Shown piece after piece: positions 21,576 to 33,935 of a DNA stretch of 64,000 nucleotides. Below the pieces are notes generated by a model. The model made no database searches. It was not told where the DNA came from and worked only from the letters and a program-made list of their open reading frames with translations. The stretch lies in assembly GCA_030386875.1 (NCBI GenBank), contig CM059558.1:3295501-3359500 (forward strand). Reading direction: 5' to 3'. This DNA comes from Morinoia aosen (taxonomy: Eukaryota; Arthropoda; Malacostraca; Amphipoda; Talitridae). Within the stretch, counting starts at the first letter, position 1; each line of letters opens with the position of its first letter. The position numbers and the translations under genes are program-made.

Positions 21576-22159
21576 TAACTGAACCCGAAGTATGGATACC
21601 ATTCGACCTTCTCGTGATGATGATCGTGGCCTTTAACGACTAATTACTACAGGCTCAACCGTTTCAGTCGAGCTGTATTAAACTACGAAGTAAACTGTGT
21701 ACTCCTGTGTTGTCTGTATCGCGTTGGAGCCAAGACCGATGGCGTTATTTTAACGACGAACCAAATAATTTGTTGACAAGCAGCTTGGTACTGTGATAAA
21801 TATGTCAAGTATATTCATATAAATATTTATCCGGAGTGTTTGCTATTTATCTATCCTTTTCTATTCATTCTTGGAATTACACATACACCTTGAAATTTCA
21901 AAGTTTAGTTTTCAAACTGAAATGTTTTACTTGCCATACGTAGAAAATGTTACACAGTATTATTCACAAGAGTTGTTTTATCGTTCCAGGGTTAACCAAG
22001 AAAAAATTTGCCCCGTTGGTATCTCTCAATTTATTATTAGATTAGAGTCTTAATTACGTTATTGTCTATTTTAGTGCTGCTGTCAATATTGCTTCTGAGC
22101 CTCAGAGACTTCGTGTTTTGTGCGTTATTGTTATTGACCACTTTGCCGTTGAATAAAAT

Positions 22160-23800
22160 CGTTCTTGAAAACTGGATGAATGTTTGGATATTTTTGTCGT
22201 GTGGTATTGATGCGACATGATGTTAATTTGTGAATGAAAAGTACAGCATTCCATGTAAGGAGATCAGAGCAAGGAAATATGAAAGCCTGTTTAAATGATA
22301 TATGTATTAGGTGAATGTGAGTGACGTCTCCGGTTTATCTTTCTCAAAATGTATTTATTCATTAACTAATGTTTCACTTATTGGGTCAAAGATAATCAAT
22401 TTTCACTCATAATGCTTTGTCATTACACTACATGTTTTGCACGAACTTGTGAGGCGTACGCAGCTGACTGGAATGAGCTAAATTACTGGACTGTAATACC
22501 GAAGCACGCCATGCAGTCAGATGTAATATTATCGCTATTATCAATAACTGCACTCAACGGTATGTTGTGAACATAACTCAATTCGTCTCACTTAGCGTTG
22601 GATAATTCAGCATAGTATTTAGTGCGGCCAATGGAGATAACAATTCGAAATGAGCAATATCAGGACAAGTGCACACGCGGAACATTGTAACTGTGCCGAA
22701 AATTTTGGAGGTTTATTGATTTAAGAGATGCAGATTTCTTGAATAGAAATTAGAGCGTGCGATCATTGTTTTGAGCTAAGTAAAATTTATTCTGCAAACC
22801 AAAAGATGCATCATTATTTTGTTCATAGAACCTTCATGCATGTATTATCCACCTAAAAAAGAAATTTCAGTCTTAGTTTCTCCAATTTTTACCTAAATTT
22901 GATGTGCTGTTTCCTCATATCACACATCGAGAGATGTTTCAAAGTATCAAGCTATAAATAGCGTTAAGGGAGCATGACGAATGAACATCACAGAACGAAG
23001 ATGTTCTCCAGGAACGTACTGAGTGCCACAAGGTTCATGAGCATGTAAACCATTCAATCATCATTGTGTTCTGATTGATTGCAATGCTCGAAATAGGGTT
23101 TCTGAATCTCTTCGTTACATACATCAGCCAGGGTGTGAGTGTACAGGTAAAAAGAAGTTTTGTTGAGGTCTGAGTGAGTCGATTAATGAGAGATAAGTAC
23201 AGCTATTTATTTTTATTGGATATCCCAAACATTTTACCGATTTTTCTCAAAATCAGTCCCGACTTTCAAATTCGTCTCGTGAGCCAATTGAACTGGAAAT
23301 TCAAAAATGAGGTCTGGTTTGCTGCCTGAGGTGCGTCAACCTGGCTCCAGTGATGATGTCGTCAAACATTACTGGTTACAAAATCATGAAAATCAGCTTG
23401 TTTTATTTTCCAGCTTTGCTCTGCTGACTAATTTTGTGAAATGCTAGTACGAGACACTAACACAAACAAACAAGTAAGTTACACTTTACATAATGTTTCA
23501 CGGAATTTAAAACCCTATGTTTGAATGGTAGGTACCCACATGCAAATTTACAGTCCAATATAATTTATTTTTTGGCATAGAGAAAGACTATTCTTCTATT
23601 AAAAAAAAGATCTGGATAAAGCTTCTCGAAACGTGCAAGTTTTTTCACTTCACTTTTACCAACAAATAATTAAAATGATTACAAAACCCATCGCTTCAAG
23701 GTAGATAATTTGATTAACGTTTCGGTCATTAGGATGACGGTGCGCCATGCCTGCGGCAATTTTCTTTTTATTTTTTTTTAATAATTGCCAAAAATTTGTC
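22160..23800. other. Intergenic DNA, nothing recognised
   Basis: No ORF, RNA gene or repeat that I can support. Confidence 0.5.
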
Positions 23801-23809
23801 TGAACCTGG

Positions 23810-23992
23810 CCATTGGCGTGGGACGTGAACAGGAGTGACTGCCGATGTCCCCAGACCTCACCCCGTGTGGCGTTTTTGTTGGGACTTCTAAAGAATAAAG
23901 TTTGCATCACTCCATCGCTGAACGTAAATGATTTAGGAGAACAGATTTCGACAGAGTTCAATACCCCCAGCAAAATTCGCAGATAATAAGCG
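23810..23992 (+). mobile_element. Relic of a Tc1/mariner-type transposase, C-terminal end
   Basis: The plus strand carries a decayed version of the P-R-S-P-D-L-T-P-C motif and then KNKVCITPSLNVNDLGEQI and STEFNTPSKIRR followed by a stop. This resembles the last part of transposases in which the third acidic residue lies just after SPDLTP. At least one frameshift separates the motif from the tail. No inverted ends were found. The assignment within IS630/Tc1/mariner is tentative. Confidence 0.5.
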
Positions 23993-23999
23993 CAACATA

Positions 24000-26000
24000 T
24001 ACATAAATATTGAAAAAATTGAGAATGCGTTTGGGAAAATAACCTCAAACTCCAATTCGATAAATGTCCTCTATTATTTAGAATTTGAAAAATATTTTGT
24101 TTTTTATGTATAAATAATTATTTTTTTCACATGTGCCTTCACATTTTCCTCAGCATTCAATCTGCATAATGGATTTATTACCATTAGCAATTATTTGTTC
24201 CAAAAAGTGTTTTGTGCATTTTTCAAGTAGCTAGAACCTCAAGTTTTGTGTTAATAAAACAATTATCTTTTTCCAAGATAAAACTATTTTTACACGCAAC
24301 CTCGTTCAAATCGGATAATTAGCCAACAACTTAATTTCATTCAAACAAAGCACTCGGGTGCCTTATAAACACCTGGTGTAACATTTAACAGATATCGAAG
24401 CAAAGTCCCTACATTCTTCCCTTATGATTTTATCGAGCAAATTATAAATGTAGAAATCATATCTCACCAGGGTTTTTCTGCATTTTCCTTTACAGAAGGA
24501 TTTTCATCGCAATGTTCAACCTCTGTTGTAATTTCTTTGCGAAATATATTTTATCCGAAGAAAAAAATATGAATTCATTTTATGTTTTTTCACAAAGGTG
24601 ATCAATTAGGAAGATAATGTGATGAATCATGGTCTAATTTATGTTAACCAACCAATTCAATGCAGACAGAGAAGATCATTCAGCCCTGCTGTAGGCGGTG
24701 TGTGGTTAACAACCAGGTACAATCTATAACCTTTATCCTGAACTATTGTGTACCTAATGTGTGACTGTCTATTGTGGTAAAAGTATGCCTAAGTATTGGA
24801 CCATGAAATATTTTGAATGTTACTTATTCATTGGCAATAATGACTCAATAGGTTACTCCTTAGAGCCGCGATCAAATGACTAAGCGACTAAGGGTGTCGT
24901 AAGAAAATACTCCATTTCATAACATATTATTTGATGGAACCCGAGCCAGGCATCAAATGACCGACAGATATCAGCCAGTTTACGACATCACGGCCTGAAA
25001 AAAGTCATTTGCTGATATTATCAGGAGTGTAAAGAGCGCCTTGATAAGCGTGACATCTGCACGTGATCTCCATCGCTGCGTGCAGCCAGCGTGGGTTGTA
25101 TTCAAGTCATCAGTATTGCGATTGTGGCAGCCAAATGGTTGTACAATGCGGATTTTGAGCCGGAAGTAGAAATACACTTCATCATTACACACAGTACATG
25201 TAAAAATCCTTATACATTTTATGCCTAAAAAAGTCAGCGAATTAAATTTCATTTCGAATTTTTTTTTATTCAAACAAATGAAGTTCATGTGAAACTCAAT
25301 CTAGATAATTAATTACTGAATGCTTTTTGAATTATGAAATCAGAGGTGCATGAGCTGTTATTTTTGGCTGAACATCATTTCTATTCATGTCATCAGAGCC
25401 ATTATATAATCCGAAATAACTCATTAAAATAAACAAAGAACTGCCTATCATGTCGTCCACGGTGTTTCCTCAACGCTAAATCGGTGGCGACAAATGCACA
25501 GATGTTCAGACAAAAAGTAGGACAACACAAAAACTTCAAACGCATTCTTCTTAACGCCTGACTGGCCAGTCCACTGTGGGTTGCTCATGACGATTATAAG
25601 ATGATAATCTTTCTCTTATGGGAAGCTCGAATTTGCCCAGTTTTTACATTCCACGAGCAGCTACTGTAAAAGAAAAAACTTTTATTTCCTTCGCTATATT
25701 TGCATCAAACGTCTGTTCTGAAAAAAATGTTTGTACAATAAAGTCTGGCAGCTGAGTGCGTCAGAGTGTAACTCTACTATGACGTAACAGGCACTGGGAG
25801 GAACAGTGCGTCTAATCTCACGTGAAGGCAGAAGTTTCACTGTTCCATTTGAGACTTCCCTTCAGATAAAACGTGACCGCTCAGTGGCGTTGTGATGACC
25901 ACACCATGGAGTTAATCAAACTTTTGGACATAAATTTTTTCGAGATAAGTAGTAGCTCTTATCAAATATAAACATATTTGATAAGATAGTAACGAGAGGC
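24000..26000. other. Intergenic DNA, nothing recognised
   Basis: A 102-residue minus-strand open frame at 24980-25288 has no feature I recognise. Otherwise I see nothing to report. Confidence 0.45.
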
Positions 26001-26004
26001 AGAC

Positions 26005-26675
26005 AACAAGTAACTAGTGGCAGTAACTATTGGCAGTACCTAGTGACACTAACTAGTGGCAGTAACTAGTGGCAGTAACTAGGGGCAGTAACTAGTGGCA
26101 GTAACTAGTGGCAGTAACTAGTAGCAGTAACTAGTGACAGACAACACCTGCAGACGCAGTAACTAGTGGCACACAACAACAGCTGCAGACGCAGTAATTA
26201 GTGGCACACAACACCTGTAGACACAGTAACTAGTGGCAGACAACAACACCTGCAAACGCAGTAACTAGTGGCAGACAACAACATCTGCAGACGCAGTAAC
26301 TAGTGGCAGACGACACCTGTAAACGCAGTAACTAGTGGCAGACAACAACACCTGCAGACGCAGTAACTAGTGGCAGACAAAAACACCTGCAGACGCAGTA
26401 ACTAGTGGCAGACGACACCTGTAGACGCAGTAACTAGTGGCAGACAACAACACCTGCAGACGCAGTAACTAGTGGCAGACAACAACACCTGCAGACGCAG
26501 TAACTAGTGGCAGACAACAACACCTGCAGACGCAGTAACTAGTGGCAGACGACACCTGTAGACGCAGTAACTAGTGCCTGACAACAACACCTGCAGACGC
26601 AGTAACTAGTGGCAGACGACACCTGCAGACGCAGTAACTAGTGGCAGACGACACCTGCAGACGCAGTAACTAGTA
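26005..26675. repeat. ACTAGT-containing compound minisatellite
   Basis: It begins with 12-13-bp units AGTAACTAGTGGC (about 26005-26135). It then passes into 26-36-bp units of the form GCAGTAACTAGTGGCAGAC followed by AACAACACCTGCAGAC, with long (ACAACAACACCT) and short (GACACCT) versions alternating. About eighteen long units are present. No coding sense. Confidence 0.93.
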
Positions 26676-27129
26676 GAAGATTACAAGACCCACCACACGA
26701 GGATGCACCGAACTACAGCACAGCGACTTGTATCAGGTGCTGACCTAGGCTTACATAAATATCGCAACTGTAGATTGAAGTTGCAGCCAACTTTCTCGAT
26801 GGTGGGAATCGTATCTGGTGGGTACAGTTTACGTACATAATTAAACAGCACTTGCAATTGGTGAAGGAAAATTATGTTTATGGGTTGTGTTGCTTTTCAT
26901 ATGGTTTAAAGTACTCTTTTTTAAATATCATTCAATTTTAATTCAGTGGTCACAATAAATGATTTACTGGCTTTAAATGACAAAGGTAACTGTTCAACTA
27001 ACTAAAAAAATGTAATATAGGCGCGTAAATAATTTTTTTCTCCCACTATTGCCATCAGGGTTAAATTCGTTAGTTTTGAGATTTGAATTGGTCAGCCCAA
27101 TCCTATAATGACTCAGCTTGTTCCTTCCT

Positions 27130-27780
27130 TAGCTACTAAGTTATTCAGTTCTGCAGTAACAAAACGTATTAGCTTCAGATTGGAGTTGAATATACAGATG
27201 CCATAGGTTGAAAATTAGAGTCCCATCCAAATTACTCTGTTTCTTGGGAAACTATTAGTTCAAACGGGCGTTTGCGGAAAAGGTCGAAATTTTGCACTTC
27301 GGTAAAAAAAGGATGTACTTTATGAGGTTCCCTTCAATTGACAGGGGTATTACGGTACTCATTTGAGCATATCAACATAGGATTCTTATGTTATAATATT
27401 TTAACGACCAATGGTGGTATTTGACTCACTTTTATTGGAAGTGAACTGTGATTCTTTCTCTCTTTTATTTACATCTTTCCTTAAAGGATCGGTTTATGGA
27501 GAGTAATCTATATAAACTAACACATTCTACAAGCAACGAAATTCAATAATATTCGTTACAAAACAAAATAAGATATTTACGTGCCATGAGAACTATAACC
27601 ATCACAAATATCGAAGAAACTCGTTCGCTACGCGTCTTACCGACATGCCACGCCTGAGACGCAGGTCGCGTTATCTCTGATAACGATAGCGAGACTAGCT
27701 GCCATGTGATTTGTGTTCGTGCAGGTAAAAGCGAAAACAACAATTCCAATAAGGTCCCTAAGCTAAACTAAATAAGGTCC
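27130..27780 (+). repeat. Large imperfect duplication, left copy
   Basis: It shares with 29190-29890 a long ordered series of words: AATTAGAGTC, TCTTGGGAA, GGTCGAAATTT, GCACTT...GGATG, TTATGA, ATGGTGGTATTTG, TTTTATT, and finally CCACGCCTGAG plus TCTCTGATAACGATAGCG. By eye it is about 70-75% alike over 600-700 bp. No ORF of note. Confidence 0.75.
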
Positions 27781-27799
27781 TTATTGAAAAATAGTGCGG

Positions 27800-28720
27800 A
27801 TCTGCCATTGAACGGTATCCAATGACAGAAACGGTTAAAGAAAAAAGATTTTAACCCAAAAAAAACAGTTTGTGAGTCATAAAACGGTTATACGTCATAA
27901 AACAGGGCTTCTAGCCATGAGACGGAGACCTAACCAGCTCAGAAAATAGTGAACGACTCCTTAAATGATAAAATGCCTTGGAACGAATCAAACGGCTCTT
28001 TGCATAAAGAATAAAATGACACACATAAGAAAAATTATTTACTGCCCTATAAAACGGCTTGCTAAACGGCTAAACAGGTGTTCAAATTTTGAAGTGGTAC
28101 ACCAAAAAGCAAGACAAAATTGCTAAACAATAGAACGGCTCCCAGAGCAATAAACGGTTACCAAAACATTTAAACGTCACAGAATCGATGAAATGGTCCA
28201 GTAAGAACTAGGGAACCAATCTAACGGCATGGTCAGCAGTTAACGCGTTCACTGCTGATTTACCTCTGTGTAAATTTCTCAATTGCGTATCGATGGGAAA
28301 TAATAGCATTTCAATTATTTCAACAGTTTTTTTGCGAGAGATATAAACATACGAGGTAGAATATCATAAAACTATTACCCTTTCAAACTTCTTTGGAATG
28401 ATACAATTTTTTTCGAACTGTAAAGTCGTTTTTAACTGTGATTCTCAAACCTTACTTGAACATGAGACCGTGTTAAACGGGTCATTAAAACATGGAACGG
28501 TTCATTAAGCTGTGGAAACGGCCAATGAAGAATAGAACGGTTCCTCGAAAAATAAAATGGCTAATGAACAATAAAACAGCCTTTAGCGTTAAAAATAAAT
28601 TAAACAATAAAACGACATCCCATGAATAAAACGAATGCTAAACAATAAAACAGTTTCTAGATCATGAAACCGTCTTAAAGTAATAAAACGAAATTTTAAA
28701 CTATGAAGCGGCATGCTGAT
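27800..28720. repeat. AAAACGGC-rich degenerate repeat
   Basis: The words AATAAAACGGC, AAACGGTT and GAACGGTTC recur dozens of times at irregular spacing of 15-40 bp. It fills the gap between the two large duplicate copies. No coding sense. Confidence 0.65.
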
Positions 28721-28959
28721 GAAAATTGAAATTTTATTTGGTATGAACAATAATTTCTGCAGAATTGATGTAGAAAAAACGTTAATTTTTTACGATTTTC
28801 TGCGTTGAGATGTGAAGTTGCAGGAGAAGAGCGAAGAACTCGGACCGTAAAGCTGTGCTCTAATGCAGTACATGGGAGCAGCAGGTATAGCAGGTCATAA
28901 TGGGTGTATTCAAAAGAAGGGACTTCATGGGGGGTAAATTGAAGGGAGCTCCACTCCTG

Positions 28960-29400
28960 CTTCTTCTAGTAAGAAAAAAAATTTGATGACACGAAAAATT
29001 TTTAGTTTCAAGTTTAGACCAAATTAAAAATTTTTAAACAGTAGATTAGAAATAACATTCTCATCAAAATGAGTATATCAAAAACACCCGCATAGTGGGA
29101 GGTAAAGGGAGCTTCGCTTTAACCCCTTCTAGAAAAATGAAATTCGTGGCCATTTGTGCAGTTAGAAAATTGTGTTAGCTTCCAATTAAGACCAAGTTTA
29201 AATTTATAGATGCTGTAGGGTAGAAATTAAAGTCTCATCAAAATGGACGCTGCATTAGTGTTCCTACCCATTCTAGATTAGAAGCTTCAGGATCATATTT
29301 TGTGCAGTTATAAAAAAATTTTAGCTTCAAATTGACACTAAATGTCAATTTCTAGCTGCAATTGGTAAGATTTTAGGGTCTCATCAATATTACCATATAT
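28960..29400 (+). repeat. About 140-bp tandem repeat, three units
   Basis: Units starting near 28960, 29090 and 29245 share TTTAGCTTCAAATT, AGACCAAATT, TTTCTAGATGC-like text, TTAGAAATTA and TCTCATCAAAATG. A fourth relative is the start of the left large duplicate (about 27170-27235). Confidence 0.65.
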
Positions 29401-29890
29401 CTTGGGAATTCGGCAACCTTAAATGGGCGTCCGAGGGAGAGGTCGAAATTTCGCACTCCAGTAAAAATCCGGATGCACTTTATCACGTTTCCTTTCAACT
29501 ATTTGCTTCGACAATTGGCATGAGTTTTACGATACCCATGTGTATATATGAACTTATGATTTTTTTAATAAAGCATTTAACAATCAATGATGGTTTTTGT
29601 ATCACCATTATTGGAAATAAACTATTTTTCTTTCTACCTTTTATTCATTTCTTCCCTTATTGGATCAATATGCGTATAAGAATGAATTTAATATAACACA
29701 TTTTAAAAACAAAAAATTAATAATGTTCAATGTAAAAATGAAAAATATATCCAAGTAATATTAGAAATTAAACTACCAAAATTATTTGAACGATTTTTTT
29801 ATCGGCAGGTCACGTTGCATCCACGCCTGAGGCGCATGGGCTTGTAATCTCTGATAACGATAGCGGTGTTGCGTGTGTTGGGAGATATAA
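29190..29890 (+). repeat. Large imperfect duplication, right copy
   Basis: Counterpart of 27130-27780 in the same orientation, ending with the shared CCACGCCTGAGGCGCA and TCTCTGATAACGATAGCG. Confidence 0.75.
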
Positions 29891-30317
29891 TCAGTGCTGA
29901 TGTGCATTGTTGTTCAGTCTAGCTTGATTTGTCCAGGGCTGTTTGTACTCATATGTTTGCTTGTATTTCTTAATTTCCTCCGGTAAATAAAAAATCTTGA
30001 TCTATTTCAGCGTAAGTTATTATTTTACTATCATAGTGCGTGATACGAGTTGATTGTATACAAAAAGAACAACTCAATAGGAATTGTGCCTTTTTGGCGA
30101 GAGGCTTCAATTTGTTATCCAACCAAATTGAAAGTCTTCATACTTACGGTTTTTTAGCTGGCATGGGCCGATTGATCACTTCGCTAGAGCTTTCAGGATG
30201 ATCGATTGAACGTATGCAGAGCTTTCACAGGACCTCAAAATAATGGTATTTTTGTCAAGACTACTTCCAGCCGCTTCCTTGAATGCTCAAAGGGATTTAT
30301 GCTTGACTCGTCGTGTC

Positions 30318-30593
30318 GTGAGACTAGCGAACTTGCCTCCGTCCAGGCTGACCCTGGTTCGAGTCCCGGCGCTGGTGGCGATTTTCTCTGTTGGGTATAG
30401 GGGAAAAATTCCAAGCACAATACCCCACTCTACCCAGGTGTCTGAAATGGGTACCGGTCTTGACCGGAGGAAAGCGCACTGGCGTCCTGGCGGTTATAAG
30501 GCATTTGAAAATCCAATGTATAAGGTGATATGTATCAGGCTTGAAATTGGAAATAAAGCATCCGTAGATGCCATCATTATTATTATTATTATT
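30318..30593 (+). mobile_element. tRNA-derived SINE, full-length-looking copy
   Basis: The head AGACTAGCGAACTTGCCTCC leads to the RNA polymerase III B box GGTTCGAGTCCCGGC. A family body follows (CAATACCCCACTCTACCCAG, GGGTACCGGTCTTGACCGG), then a 3' part ending in ATTATTATTATTATTATT. The (ATT)n tail and the shared body with the copy at 12296-12476 define the family. The A box is decayed. Confidence 0.85.
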
Positions 30594-30689
30594 GAGGATC
30601 ATGGTGATAACTTGTAAAAATTTCGCGCAGTGAATCGTAGGTATGAATCACAGAAGTTTAAGAATTACAGTAATACCTCAAGAGACGAA

Positions 30690-31760
30690 ATTAATTAGTT
30701 CCGAAGGGACTTGCGTATCAGGATTTTTTCATATTATTTTATGTACGGCCATACTAACCCAAGCCCCACAGAGTGCAATGGTTAGTATGGCCTTCACAGG
30801 CCTATGCCTGAGTAACTTGTTCTCTTCCTCCATGATGTGTGTTCGATTAGGCATTTTCTTCCAAAATAGCCTAGTTTTGTCACAGTTGAAGACTTGATGG
30901 AGACTGTAGCCTTCCTTGATTGTCAACCATCAAACGTCTCGACGAAGCCTTTGGTCGCTTCCGTGTCCGAGCTGGTAGCCTCCCCATGCCACACCGTTGA
31001 ACGAATGCCAGCCCATCTTTTGCATTAAAAACCACCCCCGTGAAGCCTTGAAATCTGGGTGTGCATGCTGCGATGTCCCACCCATATCCTGCATCGTCTT
31101 CGCCCTGAGCACACACGAGATCATCGAAAATAGTGCTGACCTTCTGGAAGACCATCGTCTCCGCCGAGATTTTTTGTCCTTAATCCAAAAGAGAAGCATT
31201 CTCTCCATCCCCCATCTCATAATGGACCATAATGGACATAATGGACGTTTGCTTGAGAAAAATAGTCAGGCCCTAAACACTTTGATCGCAACGTGCACCA
31301 CCGGTGGCCACACAGGAGATTTTTAAAATTACTGTTGACCGACCACTAATTATAAACTCAATTTTCATAATTGCCTAATTAAAACTAATTGAACGCATGA
31401 TCCAGTTAAAGTATACTATTTTCAAAATTGCCTACTACAGTTGACTTTAAATTTGAGTTGAATATTGAACTTCTCTTCAACCAATTGCAGTCAGAGTGTT
31501 AAATGGTGTTGCTACTTTGATGGCTTCCTGCTGCTCAAAGATGGGGCCTATCGTCGACGGATTTCGGCCATATTCCAAAGCGATCACATTCAGTCGCATT
31601 CCAGCCTAATGTGTACGTCTGGATTATCTCCAGCTTTGTCTCCACAGAAAGCATCCTCATGTTCTTTCCCTGAACATCAGTAACGTCCTTGAGACCCGAG
31701 GCTAATGATGCAAAAGTACGAAACCAAAAAGTACGAAACCAAAATGTTCCACGCCACATG
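30690..31760 (-). mobile_element. Tigger/pogo-like DNA transposon, decayed
   Basis: On the minus strand the N-terminus reads MLSVETKLEIIQTYTLG (a CENP-B/pogo-type helix-turn-helix). It is followed in various frames by FDDLVCAQGEDDAGYGW and ASRGWFLMQKMGWHSFNG (second DNA-binding part), then VFNCDKTRLFWKKMPNRT, in which the first catalytic Asp sits in the N-x-D-E-T-G-L-F-W motif (here CDKTRLFW). At least three frame changes separate the parts. The catalytic C-terminal half was not found. A MITE copy (31278-31498) has inserted between the N-terminal and middle parts. Confidence 0.8.
31278..31498 (-). mobile_element. MITE-like repeat, copy C (inside the Tigger fossil)
   Basis: The ends CACTTTGATCGCAACG and CAATTGCAGTCAGAGTG are inverted versions of each other. 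The interior (CACCACCGGTGGCC, GACCGACCACTAATTATAAA) is the reverse complement of copies B and D. Its left flank ends TAAA and its right flank is TTAAA, suggesting a short AT target duplication. Confidence 0.75.
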
Positions 31761-31879
31761 ATGGAGTCTGTCAGTTCTTATTTGTTGTAGCCTTAGAGGT
31801 TAGGCTAGAGAATTCATGCTACTCTGAACTGCTTGTCTTTCCTAGTTCTCTTTTGTAGTAGATTTTTTTCCTTTCTTAT

Positions 31880-32540
31880 AGTTGGCGGTTTTACTGTACA
31901 CACTCAGAAATTACGTCATGGGAGCAAATATAAGGAAAGTTTTTGTTATGAGAAATTTCTCTACCATTTTGGTGCATTTCTTAAATACCTGTAAGGATTT
32001 GCTTATCTCGCAGTGGTTGCTGGAAGTTTTTCTTAAGCCCATTTTAGTTCACAAACCTGTTTATGTGCTTCTACGATCAGTATTCTAAAATAAGTGAGGT
32101 ACGTATTGCTGCTAACCTCTAAGTTCTGCAGAATGTATCTAACATGACGTTGGGATTACGGTGCATTATTTTGTTCAAATTTCTGGTTATGCTCATATTA
32201 AAGCACTAAACTAACATATTTGCATTCAAAATTAATGTTTGTTGAAAAAATAATATTCTATTTCTTTCCCGAGTAAAGGATCGTGTACCGATAAATTCAC
32301 TCGGTAAGAAAATCCTGCTTTTTCAAATTTACATGTTCACAGTAGCCAACAGTTTTCAGCTAATCGAGAAATTTCTGCTGCTTTTTGTGCACATTTTTCT
32401 GATGAATGCTGTTCAGGGGAAATTTTATAAATTTCAAGTATATTCTTCCTGCTCTAGGACAAAAATCTGCATCGAATGTGAGTTGAGCTTTAAATCTTGA
32501 ATTTAACTGTTTTCAAATTCATTACGACCAGCCAGTTTAA
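31880..32540. other. Nothing recognised
   Basis: AT-rich intergenic DNA. A 68-residue open frame at 31882-32088 has no recognisable domain. Confidence 0.45.
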
Positions 32541-32759
32541 CACAGTGACCGCAATTGGTTAAACTTAAATTCAATACTCAACTCAAATTAAAGTTAATTT
32601 TAGTATCCAATTTGGACACTAGTAAACATTAAGTTGATCGTGTCGTTATTTAGCTTTATTTAAGTATTAATAGAAATAGAGTGTATGAGTACTGGTTTGT
32701 CAGCGATATTGTGAAAATCTCCTCCATGACCCCCGGTGGGTTTCGTTGCAGTCAAAGTG
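32541..32759 (+). mobile_element. MITE-like repeat, copy D
   Basis: It begins CACAGTGACCGCAATTGG and ends CGTTGCAGTCAAAGTG, with CCCCCGGTGGG near the right end and GTCAGCGATATTGTG inside, in line with copies A-C. The left flank is TTTAA. Confidence 0.72.
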
Positions 32760-33406
32760 CTGAGTTGCCATCTATACTGCTCAACACATTTTTTTTTGTG
32801 GTTGAAGGAAGAACTCAATTTTAAAAAATCCTAGTTTTCTGTCGTCAAGGGAGTACTCTTGAAAACGCAGCTGCGAGGAGGAATTAATGACAACATATAT
32901 CAACACTTGAGGGAATTTGTAGGTGGGGAACAATTTGAGTTACGACCAATGGGTATAGATGTGACTACAGCGAACACAACCACATGTTGGATGGTTAGCG
33001 AGTTATAGTTAACATTCAGCATCGCAAAAAACTTAGTACATCGCTTCCTGTTTTTTCCTCCTTACGTGTTAAATATGATTTTTTACTTTCAAAAATTTTG
33101 AATTGCTTATGATTAAAAGATATAACTGCACACATCACTCTCTTTTAGCATGTAATTCGCTATAGGTTCTTATGTCTGAGTGTAATGACTAAAAGACAAT
33201 TAGCTTCCTAGGACTGATATTACTTTTAACCCAATGAAATTAGGTGACGATTATATTTGTTCTCTTGCTGAAATTTGTCTTTCCAAAATCAGCACCAAAC
33301 TATTTCTAGTAGGACAAGTTAATAATAGATTTTCTGGTCATCAATTGGTTCATATTTTTAATTTAATGTGTTTTTTGAGGAAAAGAATTGATATTAGGAA
33401 ATAATC

Positions 33407-33817
33407 ATGTCTGGAGTTCATGTTTGTGATTTTTGTAAACGTAAATATGTTGAGACTGGCAGGAAACCTCCCGTGCTCCTCTGTGGCCACGCGTACTGCG
33501 TACTCGAAGTGAAAAATGATGTTAATGCCAATTTGCAGAAGGTTAAATCTTCCATTCAAACCATACAGCAGTTGGAATCAATGACAAGCATTATTGATGA
33601 ACTAAAAGATTCAATTCCTTTGATGAAGACGTCTCTCCGGAATCAGAAGTTAACCCTCACTAATTCTCTGAATGAATTGGAGGAATTTTCACCAGAGCCA
33701 TCATTAGAGCACAAGGACCTTGTGCTGGAGATGTTGAAAGATCAAAATCAAATGAAAAAACAAGACAGGGTCAATAAAGCCCTCAAACCATTTCAAGACC
33801 AGGTTGTTCAGTGCCAG
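33407..33817 (+). CDS. Two-exon gene, exon 1: short cysteine cluster and coiled-coil-like part
   Basis: The frame begins MSGVHVCDFCKRKYVETG, then VLLCGHAYC, which is the first half of a RING-type zinc finger (C-x2-C ... C-G-H-x-x-C) without a second half. It then becomes hydrophilic and helical (LQKVKSSIQTIQQLESM, MKTSLRNQKLTLTNSLNE, MLKDQNQMKKQDRVNK), as in the coiled-coil part of TRIM-like proteins. It ends GTTCAGTGCCAG|GTGAGT in phase 0. The finger looks truncated: after AYC the protein passes straight to VLEVKNDVN, so an exon may be missing or this may be a derived paralogue. The ATG is preceded by AATC and there is no longer open frame upstream. Confidence 0.7.
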
Positions 33818-33935
33818 GTGAGTTTATGGTTTTGTGATGATTATTTGTTTTCCTCATGCCCATCACTATTTTATTTGTTAATCAAGTTTGATTAAATATG
33901 AAAGTTTTATTAAAAAAATATTTTTTTTACGGCAG

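Noticed and set aside
24980-25288. 102-residue minus-strand ORF
   Set aside because: No motif, no splice signals and no related sequence in the window.
26005-26675. CRISPR-like array of regular repeats
   Set aside because: The spacers are not unique: the whole unit repeats, the genome is eukaryotic and no cas genes exist. It is a minisatellite.
30340-30375. tRNA gene (GGTTCGAGTCCC)
   Set aside because: No acceptor or anticodon stem can be folded around the B box, and the sequence continues into a SINE body.
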